Assembly (NCBI GenBank): GCA_963921425.1
Contig: OY992834.1
Coordinates: 9,531,271-9,595,270, forward strand
DNA length: 64,000 nucleotides
Source: Dryas octopetala
Lineage: Eukaryota > Streptophyta > Magnoliopsida > Rosales > Rosaceae
Reading direction: 5' to 3'
How positions within the stretch are numbered: position 1 is the first letter of the stretch; each line of letters begins with the position of its first letter. A program made the translations under genes and the position numbers. Under the pieces are notes generated by a model. The model did no database searches. It was not told the DNA's origin and worked only from the letters and a program-made list of their open reading frames with translations. This document shows positions 47,909-59,072 of this stretch, piece after piece.

Positions 47909-47999
47909 ATTAAATTAATAGTCATTCTACTGTTTGGGTTTAAGTCTAAAAATCCCAAAAAAATCTCGATATTAGTGTGTGGGTTATTTTCCTCATATA

Positions 48000-48560
48000 T
48001 ATGATTCCTCACTAGCTATCTAGTGTGAAATTACATACATAGCTCTAATCTAGTCACCTTCTCAAGTAGACGGTGTGTATTAGATGACATGTATACTTAA
48101 TTACTTATAATAATCCTTACTCCTTCCACCATTTGTATACTTATAAAAGAAGAAATTAAGCTAAGCTAGCGAGACAGTTGAACAACTAAGTTGTATCCTT
48201 CCCCTATAGGACTCCTTTGTTTTTCGTCTGCCATTCAGGATGGAGTTTGAGAGGAAAACTATTGCTCTTTATATATACTTGTTCGGATGTTGAAGGAATA
48301 AATACCTATTCTTAGTTACAATTTTTGTAATGTTAATCAAATGAAATAAAAACAAATGAATCTCAGTTACTTAATGTGCAGAGACTTTTTGAGCTTAGGC
48401 ATATGAATGATTAGAACTAAAATAACAAACAACACCAAAGGCAACAATTAAAATCAATAAGAAATTAACCATGAAAAGCAATTGTGATATTGTCTAACTC
48501 TATGCATATATTAATGGGCCGGGGGAATACAATATTTGGGTTCCAGAATACCAATTTCAA
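48000..48560. repeat. Module flank shared with 58022-58600
   Basis: Long co-linear match with the sequence downstream of CFAT-like copy C (ATGATTCCTCACTAGCTA, AGACGGTGTGTATTAGATGA, TTTTTGAGCTTAGGCATATG and so on). No gene is seen. It shows that 42-48 kb is stacked insertions in module B. Confidence 0.75.
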
Positions 48561-49585
48561 GGGTATCCTCCCTCTATTAAACAACTAAACATTAGTTGTT
48601 TAAGTTATTAGCCACCAACTAGCCTCTAATAAGCTGTTAGTTATACTGATTGAGGTGGCTAATACTCAATACATGCCAATCTCAAGGTTTTGGTGGCTGC
48701 AAAGATCAAATCTGACATTAATGTAGACAAGGGCTTAAGCAACTAACATGAACTTTTGTTGGTGGTTTAGTGAAACTAAATATATAATAAAAAACTGATT
48801 AGCCATGCCTTATTAAACCAAAGATGATTGGTTTGACAGTGATTCTCACCATTGCTGCAGTAGTTGGTTAAACATGTCAACTCTTTTACAAATGGTTTGA
48901 AATTTATTTCAATTTGGTGGCAACCTGGAGATTATGTGCTACCAATAATACCAACTAATTCCATATATGGTTTGAACATATTCCACTAATATTCATATGG
49001 TGACATGGAATTACTAATACAATTCAACCCCATCTGTTATGAAAAATTATTGGTTGATTAAATGGTTACACTAATGACAAACAGTTGATTCATTACTAGG
49101 ATTAGCTGCATTGAAACTATTGTATTTGCTGAATTGATTTTGTGGCTAATAAAATCATCATAGAACATACATTCCAAAAAGACCAAATGGGAAGCTAATC
49201 AAATGGAACTGGTTTTCCAAACAAGAGGATAAACATATATTCATATTGATGAGTGCCAGAGGAATTACAAACATTGCTGCTGTAAATGCTATCTCTAAAG
49301 CATTTTTCTAATATGCACAACTACTTAAAAAGTCTGCATTCACCAACCATTAATTACAACCCGAAAATGCAAGTTTCATCCCTGCTGAAAGCAACACAGC
49401 AGACTTAACCAACCATACGCTAGGATGCCCAAAAGTACACTTGCTATTATATATTTGGCCAACAAGCTAAGATATATTAGCAAGTGCTACTATCCAAAAT
49501 AAGTTTCAAAAACAAAAGTGTTGCAGAAGATATATTGAAGTCTAGCTATCACCTACACACCTCTCTGGCAGTATCACCAACTATT

Positions 49586-50091
49586 TCACTTCCGAGAGGC
49601 AAAGTTCCCCCCACTAGCAGCTGACAGCATTCCGTGCTGACTTGTGCCTTCATTTGGAGAGGAGGAAGCATTCTGAAAACTACCACAATAGGACATATTT
49701 GCAGCAAAAGGGTTATGAGCATCACGAACTGGAAGTGGTCGTTGAAGCTGTGGTTGGGAACACTCTGCTAAGACTTGTAGTGACGCACCCAAGCTTGCTT
49801 GCGTGCTTCCAGTAGGCGAAGCAGCATTCCTGAAGTAATTGTCAAGAGCACTTGTTACACGAGTCTCAAAGTGCATCTCCATGTACTGCTGCTGCCTTTG
49901 CAGATACATAATCTCCTCTTCATGCATGTTTCGAACTCGGTCTAACTTAGAACGGCATTGATCCATCGCATGTCTTCCTCTTTCAATCTCCTCTTTCTGT
50001 TGTTCAGATTCTCTGGCAACTCTCTCGATTTCTTGCTCATACTCAGCGCGCAGAGCATGCAATTCCGCTGACAAACCTCGCCTGAAAGCAA
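49586..50091 (-). CDS. Coiled-coil protein exon inside the CACTA-like insertion
   Basis: Open minus-strand exon of about 165 codons. An acceptor site (CTTTCAG) at 50092-50098 precedes it. The first half is strongly charged with heptad-like spacing (AEYEQEIERVARESEQQKEE, then HEEEIMYLQRQQQYMEMHFE), predicting a coiled coil. The second half is Ser/Gln/Asn-rich and ends GGNFASRK. A short upstream exon-like segment (GRNGRNK before a GTAAAT donor, about 50222-50270) is reminiscent of the GRxGRV region of plant En/Spm-type transposases, but I could not join the two in frame. It is likely the C-terminus of a transposon protein; a captured host gene fragment is the alternative. Base composition is more GC-rich than its surroundings. 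Confidence 0.4.
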
Positions 50092-50444
50092 CACAAGTTT
50101 CATCCTATTAATTACAAAAAATAGGCACTCATCAGACCATAATTAGACCACATGCAATTATTAAATGTTTTTCATGTAAAAAACAATCCCACTGATGCCA
50201 TATAGGATTTAAAAATTTACCTTGTTCCTGCCATTTCTACCAAGTGCAGACACTAAATCGAAAATTAACTGCACAATCGAAAGATATTTAACTATGTTAG
50301 TCCTAAATTCCTTTCAACTGCCACCAACAAACAAATAATGTATTAACATTATGTACTGCTTATTGAGGTTATTTCAAACCATTAGACATTATGTATAACA
50401 TCAAAATAATAGCATATATAAATGTCCTTCCATCCATATTCATA

Positions 50445-50905
50445 ACCTTAGTGAGGTCCGGTTCTCAACTGGTGTGGTCCGGTCCTAAAGCCTTAAAAAC
50501 AAACACGAGTTCACCGGAGGTCCGGTCCTCAAAGGAGAGAACCGGTTCTCAATCCCAGAAATGTCAAAGCGACTAACTGTAGGTCCGGTCCTCAACGCCT
50601 TAAAAACAAACATAGTTAAATATAGGTCCGGTCCTCGAAGGAGAGAACCGGTTCTGAAGCCCTGAAATTTCAAAGCGACTTACTGGAGGTCTGGTCCTCA
50701 ACTGGTGAGGTCCGGTTCTTAAGCCTTAAAACAAACATTGTTGACTGGAGGTCCGGTTCTCAATGGAGAGAACCGGTTCTCAACCCAGAAATTTGAAAGG
50801 GACGTACTGGAAGTCCGGTCCTCAACTGGTGAGGATCGGTCCTCAAGCTGTTAAAACAAACAAAGTAAACTGTAGGTCCGGTTCTCAAAGGAGAGAACCG
50901 GTTCT
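50445..50905. repeat. GGTCCGGTCCTCAA tandem array
   Basis: About four units of roughly 110-130 bp. Each contains GTCCGGTCCTCAACTGGTGA, a CCTTAAAAACAAACA spacer, a GGAGAGAACCGGTTCTCAA palindrome-like half and CAGAAATTTCAAAGCGAC. Related units recur at 52630-52790. It is unlike anything else in the window. Confidence 0.8.
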
Positions 50906-51959
50906 CTGAAATGTACAATTGTAATGATGCCAAAGACTACAAAGCATTACAATTGACTAAGGGAGTGTGCTCTTAGTCTTCTAAAAGTAGTCCAATTCTA
51001 AAATACATGACATTATTCAACTTCTTTTTTAAAGAAACATTTCAGCATAAACTTCTATTTAAAACATTGTTGGTCCACATGTCATGAATAAACATTTCAT
51101 CCAATACTTGTTACACCCCTTTCAGTGACATATATTTCTAATAATATTGTTTCATTACTTCTACTGAAGATTCAATCTCACTATTTTAATTTTGTGTTGT
51201 CATTTTTTTATATCAATGTGTATAGCATGTATGAATAGACCCTATTAGGATTTTCAATTTATTCTGTTAGAATAGGCCCTATTATTTCATCTAGGTTTTA
51301 TGTAATAGACTTAGGCCTTGTGTGTGTGTGTGCAGGTTTATAAGAGCATAAAAATATTTGTATTTGGCAAAACACACTTTCACTAAATCCTCTTCTAGAG
51401 GAAGGCTACAACACAAATGTCCAAGAAATATGAAGTAGGTGCTGTGGAATCTTTAACATGCAGACTTAAAGTAACATACTGATACAACACAGTAAGGTGG
51501 ACTGTTACATGTGAGGATTGCCTACAACACAGTAATGAATAAACTAAAATAATAGCATACATATATCACTACCAGCACCAATAGTATTTAATGTACTGAA
51601 GAGAATCTTGACTCTACAACCAAAAAAAACAAAAACTAGTTGTGTTTTAATTACTTGATGCTTGCTCAAACAAACTTTAACTCTCACCTTCACCTAACAG
51701 CCACTAGGTGCGCAGTTCTTAAAAGAAGACAGTAAAGGAGCAAATAAAGTTTTGTATCCCACTGAAGCAGCAGGTCTCTTATATAAAGCCTTCACGTATA
51801 TGGCCAAATAATGGCTTAGGGATGTGGCCCAAAATAATCTCACTCCTCTTTTATTTTAGAAATCAATTTTTTTTGTTAAAGAAATAATATATTCCCATCA
51901 CTTTTACAACATTCGGAGGTAAAACATTTGGGCAAATGGATTTGATTCACTTTGAACTT

Positions 51960-52238
51960 TCAGACATGGCGCCAAGTGGGTAAAAGTTTCCCTCCCACCA
52001 CTATTGTTGCACATCCTTCCACACCAAAGAAACCAACATCTAGGTTAATTTGTATACAAGTACAACAATAGCTGTCTTCCACCTTATCACAATGCACTAA
52101 AACACTCTGCATACTTGCATGGCCAAGTTCCTTCTCAACAGTGGGTATGTATATGATGGCATTAGATGGAATTAATCTGGTTACTTTATGCCACTTCTTA
52201 AAGTACACCATCACAACCAAACTAATAAACAACATCAT
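51960..52238 (-). CDS. Hypothetical ORF in the CACTA-like insertion
   Basis: A 92-codon open frame with no recognisable family. It has a hydrophobic start and several cysteines (SYCCTCIQINLD). Given its location it may be an exon of a transposon gene, or chance. Low confidence. Confidence 0.2.
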   Translation of the reverse strand: MMLFISLVVMVYFKKWHKVTRLIPSNAIIYIPTVEKELGHASMQSVLVHCDKVEDSYCCTCIQINLDVGFFGVEGCATIVVGGKLLPTWRHV

Positions 52239-53936
52239 AATTAAGAAAAGTCATCATCTACCAATAATTTATATTAATTTAGTTTTTAGGCTAACTAGTT
52301 CTCTTAAGTATTAATAAAAGTAACAAAAGTAACAATTTAGTGTTTTTTTTTTCAGTTTTTAGGCTGGCCAGTTTTCTTAATTAATAATATAAGTCACAAA
52401 AATAATAATTTTTCTTTTTTCAGTTTTTAGGCTAACCAGTTTTCTTAAGTACAATAAGAAAGTTCAGGTAGTTTTTTAAAAGTATGCTTTACCTTCACAT
52501 TCCAATTGAAGCATGTCATGGTTTTGCTATTGTGATGGTGTGGGTTTCACCTTTTGCAAGTTACCTTTTACCCATGAAATAGTTGCCAATCAAACCCATG
52601 CTGCCAGACACCTTAAGCCCAGAAATTTCAAAAAGTATCAAAGGAGAGAACCAGTTCTTAAGCCCAGAAATTTCAAAGCGAGTTACTAGAGGTCCGGTCC
52701 TCAACTAATGAGGTCCGGTCCTTAAACCTTAAACACAAACACGAGTTTACTGTAGGTCCGGTCCTCAAGAGTGAGGACCAGTCCTCAATCCTAGTTTTCT
52801 GAAACACCAATATTTTTTAATTTTTATAAAATGTAATTCAATCTTACCTCCTACAATATTTGTTTTCACATAAAAATAAATTTCAGCCAAAAACAAATTT
52901 CACAGGTCAATAATTAAATAAAAACATAATGACAATAGAGTTTGGGGAAAAACTGGGCAAGTCAGAGAAAGCAGTGTTCATTGGTTATATTGCACCGAAC
53001 ACAGTTACCCTCCCAGATAGTATGAGGAATTGCTGAAAACAACCAATTTACAATCCATAAATTCCATTAGTTGTAAAAAGATAAAGTTTCTGGTATGATA
53101 AAGCTACACACACAGTAAGCAACTAGTTTAGGAACCAATAATCATATGTTGATGCTATTAACAAACCTTACCCATGAAATAGTTGCCAATCAAACTCACG
53201 CTACCAGATGCCTGCAATTAGTTAATTCCTTCATCAATTACAAGGTGGGCGATGGCTCATATTGGTGGTAGCATAAGTTGCTATGGATTTATCTTCTCAC
53301 TAACCATGTATTGGAATGAAATTTGGTTGTTTAACAGGGAAACAAAAGGGGGATCGGTCTGAAAATAATGGTGAGGAAGGATAGAGTTGTCAGAAAACAT
53401 AAGGCTACCAATTCACCAACGGATAGATATTAGCTGGGCCAACATATCAATACCCAAAATAATGACATATTTACAACTTTAACCCTCACAGAAACCATTT
53501 TTCATTTTAGTTATAACTGTTGTAACTATGTTTTTAGTAGAATTAGGTGGCTCATGTCAGCCACAGTAAATAGTGCACTGTTTGGAGAATAACACAAACT
53601 AACTTAAACATTAGTTTATGATATTAGTTGGCTTTGATAGGTATTGTAGTAGTGATTGCTAAGTCAAGTCAATACATAATGTTCAAATTTTATAATTCCA
53701 TCATTTGTAATTTGGTCTTTTATGACTCAGTTTTATTTTAGTAATTAAGAGTGGAGGTGAGCTATTAAACTCACATCGGAGTCCAACAAGTGCCAAAAGA
53801 ATGTTACAATTAATAATTTATTTCAATTATATATTCATATGATTGTGAGTTGTGACAATGCTGATGCAAACACGTTTTTCTTTTAGAAAAGGTATTTCTG
53901 ATTCTTAGGAAATAATTAGGCAAATGCTTTGAGGCA

Positions 53937-53944
53937 TATAAATA
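53937..53944 (+). promoter_or_regulatory. TATA box of truncated RLP copy
   Basis: TATAAATA about 150 bases before the ATG at 54095, conserved with the copy at 58915. Confidence 0.5.
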
Positions 53945-54094
53945 ATGTATGCAAAGCTTGTAATGTATTATGAGAAGTCAGGCAACCATACTTGTAGTTC
54001 ATGCATATATAGCTTCATCTTGATTATTACATTGCTAGTGTGATTAGTAGTGCTTCTACGATTGTCTTAATTTTGCGTACAATTAATTATCGAG

Positions 54095-54774
54095 ATGGAA
54101 GGAAGGTGCCTCAAACTAGTTTATGCAACATTGGTTATGTTGCTTTTGCTACATATCAACCCTTCATCATCATCTACGATGATAAGGTGCATAGAGAGGG
54201 AAAGGCAAGCACTCCTTGCAATCAAACAAGGCCTCGTGGACTACCACAACAGATCACTCTCTTCATGGGCCGAAACAGAAACCCAAAACAAAGATTGTTG
54301 CACATGGAAGGGAGTCTACTGTAGCAACCAAACAGGTCATGTTACTAAACTTGATCTTGGATGCCAACTTTTGGAAGGTAGTCCTAAACTCGTTGAGTTG
54401 CAACATTTGGAATATTTGAACCTCAGTAATAATTTCTTCAAATGGACCCAAATCCCGGAGTTCATTGGTTCTCTCACCAATTTAAGATACATCTTGACCT
54501 CTCATTCGCCAATTTAAGTGGTCCAATTCCAGATGTATTCGCAAACATGAGCTCTCTTGCACATCTTGACCTCTCTTATAACAATCTTGAAGGAGGGATC
54601 CCCCCTTCTTTTGCCAAGTTATGTAGTTTGCAACTGTTGAGGCTTTCGTACAATAATCTCAGTAGAAGAATACCTGAAAGTATTGGCCAAATGTTATCGT
54701 TGAAAAAATTATTTCTATATGGAAATCAATTAAGTGGAATACCAGAAAGCATTGGAAAATTGTCCAAGCTAGAG
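54095..54774 (+). pseudogene. Truncated, internally deleted RLP
   Basis: Starts MEGRCLKLVYATLVMLLLLH with the family's signal peptide and the LRR N-terminal cap (CCTWKGVYCSNQTGHV), then about two LRRs up to SLTNLRY. There the frame breaks, and reading resumes in another frame at HLDLSFANLSGPIPDVF. Compared with the copy at 4394-7535, about 150 residues of LRRs are missing at the junction. After KLSKLE (54774) the RLP stops abruptly and is fused to the dispersed repeat at 54775-54899; no membrane span remains. The junction at NLRY is shared with the next copy at 59073. It is not functional as a receptor. Confidence 0.85.
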
Positions 54775-54899
54775 GATTTCTTCATGGAAGTCAATTTTGC
54801 AAGGTTTTTGGGAGTTCATGGATGCGCTTGAAATTTTTAGGATTTCGTGGACCCACTTGAAATTGGCGTCATAGTTAGTGGGCAAATATGTTATTGAGC
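54775..54899. repeat. Shared repeat at the module junction, copy C
   Basis: Matches 31490-31618 (GATTTCTTCATGGAAGTCAA to ATTGAGCC). The repeat follows RLP sequence without any gap. Confidence 0.65.
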
Positions 54900-55037
54900 C
54901 AAAAAAAAAAATGAATGTTAGAGCATACATTTCGAATAGAGTTGCCTTCCAGAAACAGATCACATTAATATTCATGAATGAGCATGAATTTCTATAATAA
55001 CCCTTAATTAATTAAGTAATTACCATTTATCTATGAA

Positions 55038-55105
55038 GTATCCTTTAATTTTCGCTAGATCATATCAAAGCTACCTTCACGTAAAACCAGTCATTTAAAA
55101 CATGG
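55038..55105 (-). pseudogene. RLP tail relic, copy C
   Basis: Short degenerate RLP 3' end on the minus strand, next to the 3' flank of CFAT-like copy C; same position as in module B. Confidence 0.65.
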
Positions 55106-55293
55106 GTTAATTAGAGATACCTCCATTTTAAAACATGCTTTCGGTACAAGACTACATAGACACTGCAACATTAATGCTAGCTGCTGGTAATTAATTAGGG
55201 ATACTTAATGACGTAGCTAGATGCATCATACATGCATGGTAACCTTACATAATATTGATGAAAGAGAAGTTCCAATCAAATTTAAGTACCGAA

Positions 55294-56782
55294 TTAATTA
55301 AGATAATCAAAAGTCAAAGGCCTGAACACATGAGCAGCCTCTTTCTCCAAGAACTCTATCTGCCGCTTCCAAATGCGCATGTACACAACCCAATCCCCGT
55401 TCCCGGCCGGACTCGGCATTGTCACCACGTACCCGCAGTTGCCGTCCCACGGGATATGGCACGACCCGAACACCGGTGGACCCCACCCGAAATCCGCCTC
55501 GGAGACCGGGAACCGCTGTCCGGACGACACCATGAAGGCAGGGCCTTCCTCCAAGTTAAGCTTGGACACCGCGGGCACCGGCCGGTGGGCCTCCACCCAA
55601 TCTATCAACCCTAAGAAATGCTCCTTCGTCACTGCATCTTCCAAAAACTCATGCACCTCATCCGCCACCCAATTCAGTGGCTTCTCAATTAAGTCTTCGA
55701 TTTTTTTCCTGCCAAATGGAATGGACAACACATTTCCAAAGTAATTCACCATTAATGTCTCTTTTTGCATCTTATTATTATTTTCACCATCGCTTAGTCT
55801 TTTGCGACCATCAACCACAATTCCCATTTTGCATTGTTTGTTCACATTGCTAGTGGTACCACATTTGGCAACCATTTTCCACAAAAAGGCACAAAATGAC
55901 TCGAGCTTGGTCCTTTTGGTGGTACCACTGCACCCATTGGAGGCAAGTTGTTGGAGCTTGTGAAGTTGGTCGAATGCGACATGGTATATGCGGCTGATCT
56001 TGAGATCATCATCATCATGGTCTTCATGATGATGATTGTGTTTGGGTGGTGATGGCAGAGCTGTGATGGGGATGTACATGTCGTTGAAGGAGGGGTGGAT
56101 GTGGCCGGGACGCCGAGGGTTGAGCATAGAACGGCGGAAAGATGGGAGGAGAGTGAGTGGTGTTTTTGAGTGGGCCAGCTTCGCCCATGAGGCCAGAAAC
56201 ATGCTGGCCGAGTAGGCATCGGCTATGCGATGGTCGAACGTGCATGCCACCACCATGCCTCCACACTTGAACTCAGTTGCCTGCAGTTTAGTTTGTAAAT
56301 TATAAATTTCATATTAGTATGACATGGTGAGATGATGAGCTATATATAGAGATCAATCGACAGACCTGGACGGCAAGCACCCCATGCTTCTTGTTGGGCA
56401 CCAATTTTCCCTCTATGCTCTGATCAGGGTTGTAGAGGTTGAGGTCCTTGAGCTCAACATCTGCAAAGGCCTCAACAAAATCAACCCCACGGTTGTTGCA
56501 CAAAATCTCAGGCTCCCCAACAGAGTTCTGCACCACCTCACCCGAGAAGGCATAAAAGGACACCAGGGCTTGGGCCATGGCCTTCTTCAGAACCCCAACC
56601 TGGGCCCAAAAGCCCATGTTCGGCTGCTGCTGATCATTCTTGTAGCAAAAGAAGACCCCAACATCCAATGGAGGCAGAAGCAGGTCGAGGTTGGAGAGTG
56701 GCAGCCAATGCTGCGGCAGTGGCAGAGCTGCAGCCACCACCTCTTGCTTCCTTGTAGTCACCTTGAACTCTCCTGCAACCAT
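55294..56782 (-). CDS. CFAT: CFAT-like BAHD acyltransferase, copy C
   Basis: Third complete acyltransferase copy: exon 1 56782-56366 (139 codons), exon 2 56280-55294 (329 codons with stop), 467 residues in phase 0. HRIAD and DFGWG are kept, but the region around the second motif is more altered than in A and B ([37 protein letters not shown]). The intron has shrunk to 85 bp: sequence running from TTCATATTAGT joins directly to ATGACATGGTGAGATGATGA, skipping about 560 bp present in A. It also lacks about 33 bp just upstream of the TATA box that A and B share. Its splice sites remain consensus and the frame is open, so it could still be expressed. Substrate change or early decay are both possible. 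Confidence 0.83.
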
Positions 56783-56928
56783 CTTTGATTAACTTATTTT
56801 TTTTTCTTTAATTCTAATTAATATTCAGTTTAATTTTTACTACAACAACAAGATAGCCAAGAGGCAATAATTGTGAGTGATGAAATTAATGTGTGGTTGT
56901 TGCAGGTTTGTGAACAGAAGAGGCAGTG

Positions 56929-56938
56929 GATTTATAAG
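56929..56938 (-). promoter_or_regulatory. TATA box of CFAT-like copy C
   Basis: CTTATAAATC, as in copies A and B. The sequence upstream of it differs from theirs because of a short deletion. Confidence 0.55.
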
Positions 56939-57691
56939 CAGAAGTTGAAGGAGAAAAATTTTACTAACTTTTTAGGAGGAGAAAAACAAAAAGGGCTGGA
57001 GGCCGGCTTTTCGTCAACATCAATATATATATATATATACTGAACTATCATGAACATGTTATACATCCAATATAAATATAATATAATTAAATCTTGGTAC
57101 TCCCTATCCTAGAGCTGTAGTTGTTTAAGTTTTTCTTTTGGGCTTCGGCTCCTCTTGTACCAAAAAAAAAAATATATGTAATATAATTAAAAAGTATATA
57201 TAAACATGGTAAGCCTCCACTTGAGGTAGAAAAATACGATAAAATCAGTACAAGGGCATATTGGGGTTATACAATATATCATTTAAATTAGAAATGCTAA
57301 CATGTATTAGGTTTTATGACGTAGCAATTAATTAATAAAATGATCTTAATATGAATTAAAAGGATTTTCTTATAAATTTTAAAACACCTCCGACCTATGC
57401 GTAAAAAATGTTGTCTAAAAGGTCCTAATCCTAATTTTCTCATAAAATAATCTATGTTTTTTATTTTTAGTGTTTTAAGATAATTACTGGTTTTCACTAT
57501 TTATTAAGTGTGAGGACAGATGTCATAATATAAAGCAGGAAATAGGGAGGGGACACACAATTAACTCCGAATATTTGACTATGGTGGGCGCTATCATATA
57601 TAGTACGTACGTGACCTACCACAATGTTAGTCTTTACGCATAGTATTGACTTGACTTAATAATTAATGTATATAAATGCCAAAAGGAAAAT

Positions 57692-58000
57692 AAGTTGCAA
57701 TAATTGCGAGCATGATCCATGCATTGTAATAACGTAATTTGCAGTTGCAATAATTGTGAGCATGATCCATGCATTGCAATAACGTAATTTGCAGTTGCAA
57801 TATATAATTGTGAGCATGATCCATGCATTGCAATAACGTAATTTGCAGTTGCAATAACTGTGAGTATGATCCATGCATTGCAATAACGTAATTTGCAGTT
57901 GCAATAATTGTGAGCATGATCCATGCATTGCATGACTTTAGGTAAAAACTCTTGGATTTTACCTAAAGTCATGCAATAATTGCGAGTATGATCTATGCAT
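57692..58000. repeat. Minisatellite, about 50-54 bp unit, five to six copies
   Basis: Units of the form GTTGCAATAATTGTGAGCAT followed by GATCCATGCATTGCAATAAC and GTAATTTGCA begin near 57692, 57742, 57793, 57847 and 57897, with a partial one after the hairpin. Module B has a single unit at 42106-42157, so the array expanded in module C. It is read as open frames by chance because the unit has no stop in some frames. Confidence 0.85.
57930..57974. repeat. Perfect 18-bp hairpin within the minisatellite
   Basis: GCATGACTTTAGGTAAAA and its exact reverse complement are separated by nine bases (CTCTTGGA core). It interrupts the last minisatellite unit and may be a tiny foldback insertion. Confidence 0.8.
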
Positions 58001-58021
58001 TGCAATATTTTCCTTATATAT

Positions 58022-58600
58022 ATGTCAATGTATGATTCCTCACTAGCTAGCTATCTAGTGTGAAATTACATACATAGCTCTAATCTAGTCACCTTCTCAA
58101 ATAGACGGTGTGTATTAGATGACATGTATACTTAATTACTTATTATAATAATCCTTACTCCTTCCTCCATTTGTATACTTATAAAAGAAATTAAGCTAAG
58201 CTAGCGAGACAGTTGAACAACTAATAAGTTGTATCCTTCATTCCTTCCCTATAGGACTCCTTTGTTTTTTCGTCTGCCATTGAGGATGGAGTTTGAGAGG
58301 AAAACTATTGCTCTTAATGCTCTTTATAGTTGTTCTGATGTTGAAGGAATAAATACCTATTCTTAGTTACAATTTTTGTAATGTTAATCAATAATGAAAT
58401 AAAAACAAATGAATCTCAGTTACTTAATGTGCAGAGACTTTTTGAGCTTAGGCATATGAATGATTAGAACTAAAATAACAAACACAACCAAAGGCAACAA
58501 TTAAAATCAATAAGAAATTAACCATGAAAAGCAATTGTGATATTGTCTAACTCTATGCATATATTAATGGGCCGGGGGAATACAATTTTTAGGTTCCAGA
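58022..58600. repeat. Module flank shared with 48000-48560
   Basis: Uninterrupted version of the flank found in module B, followed directly by the RLP promoter region. No gene is seen. Confidence 0.7.
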
Positions 58601-58914
58601 ATTCCAAGATTTGAAAGATCGATTCAATTGCTAAGTCAAGTCAATACATAATGTTCAAATTTTATAATTCCATCATTTGTAATTTGGTCTTTTATGACTC
58701 AGTTTTATTTTAGTAATTAAGAGTGGAGGTGAGCTATTAAACCCACATTGGAGTCCAACAAGTGCCAAAAGAATGTTACAATTAATAATTAGATCTTATT
58801 TCAATTATATATTCATATGATTGTGAGTTGTGACAATGCTGATGCAAACACGTTTTTCTTTTAGAAAAGGTATTTCTTATTCTTAGGAAATAATTAGGCA
58901 AATGCTTTGAGGCA

Positions 58915-58922
58915 TATAAATA
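58915..58922 (+). promoter_or_regulatory. TATA box of the plus-strand RLP
   Basis: TATAAATA about 150 bases upstream of the ATG at 59073. Confidence 0.55.
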
Positions 58923-59072
58923 ATGTATGCTAAGCTTGTAATGTATTATGAGAAGTCAGGCAACCATACTTATAGTGCATGCATATATAGCTTCATCTTG
59001 ATTATTACATTGCTAATGTGATTAATAGTGCTTCTACGATTGTGTTAATTTTGGGTACAATTAATTATCGAG

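Larger units (their letters stand above)
48565..53657. mobile_element. CACTA-like insertion, about 5.1 kb
   Basis: Module C is continuous across this point (around 58605-58635), while module B gains about 5.1 kb. The right end read inward begins CACTACTACAATACC, a CACTA-type terminus. No matching CACTA is visible on the left, so that end is degraded or misplaced. Subterminal motifs (GGTGGCTAAT/ATTAGCCACC) recur at the left, and GGTCCGGTCCTCAA repeats occur inside at 50445-50905 and 52630-52790. One coiled-coil ORF (49586-50074) lies inside. The superfamily call rests on the single terminus and repeat style. Confidence 0.5.

Noticed and set aside
57634..58005. Repetitive frames rich in Cys, Asn, His and Trp; CRISPR-like spacing
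   Set aside because: Translation of the minisatellite. The units are contiguous with no variable spacers, and the genome is plant nuclear, so this is not a CRISPR array.
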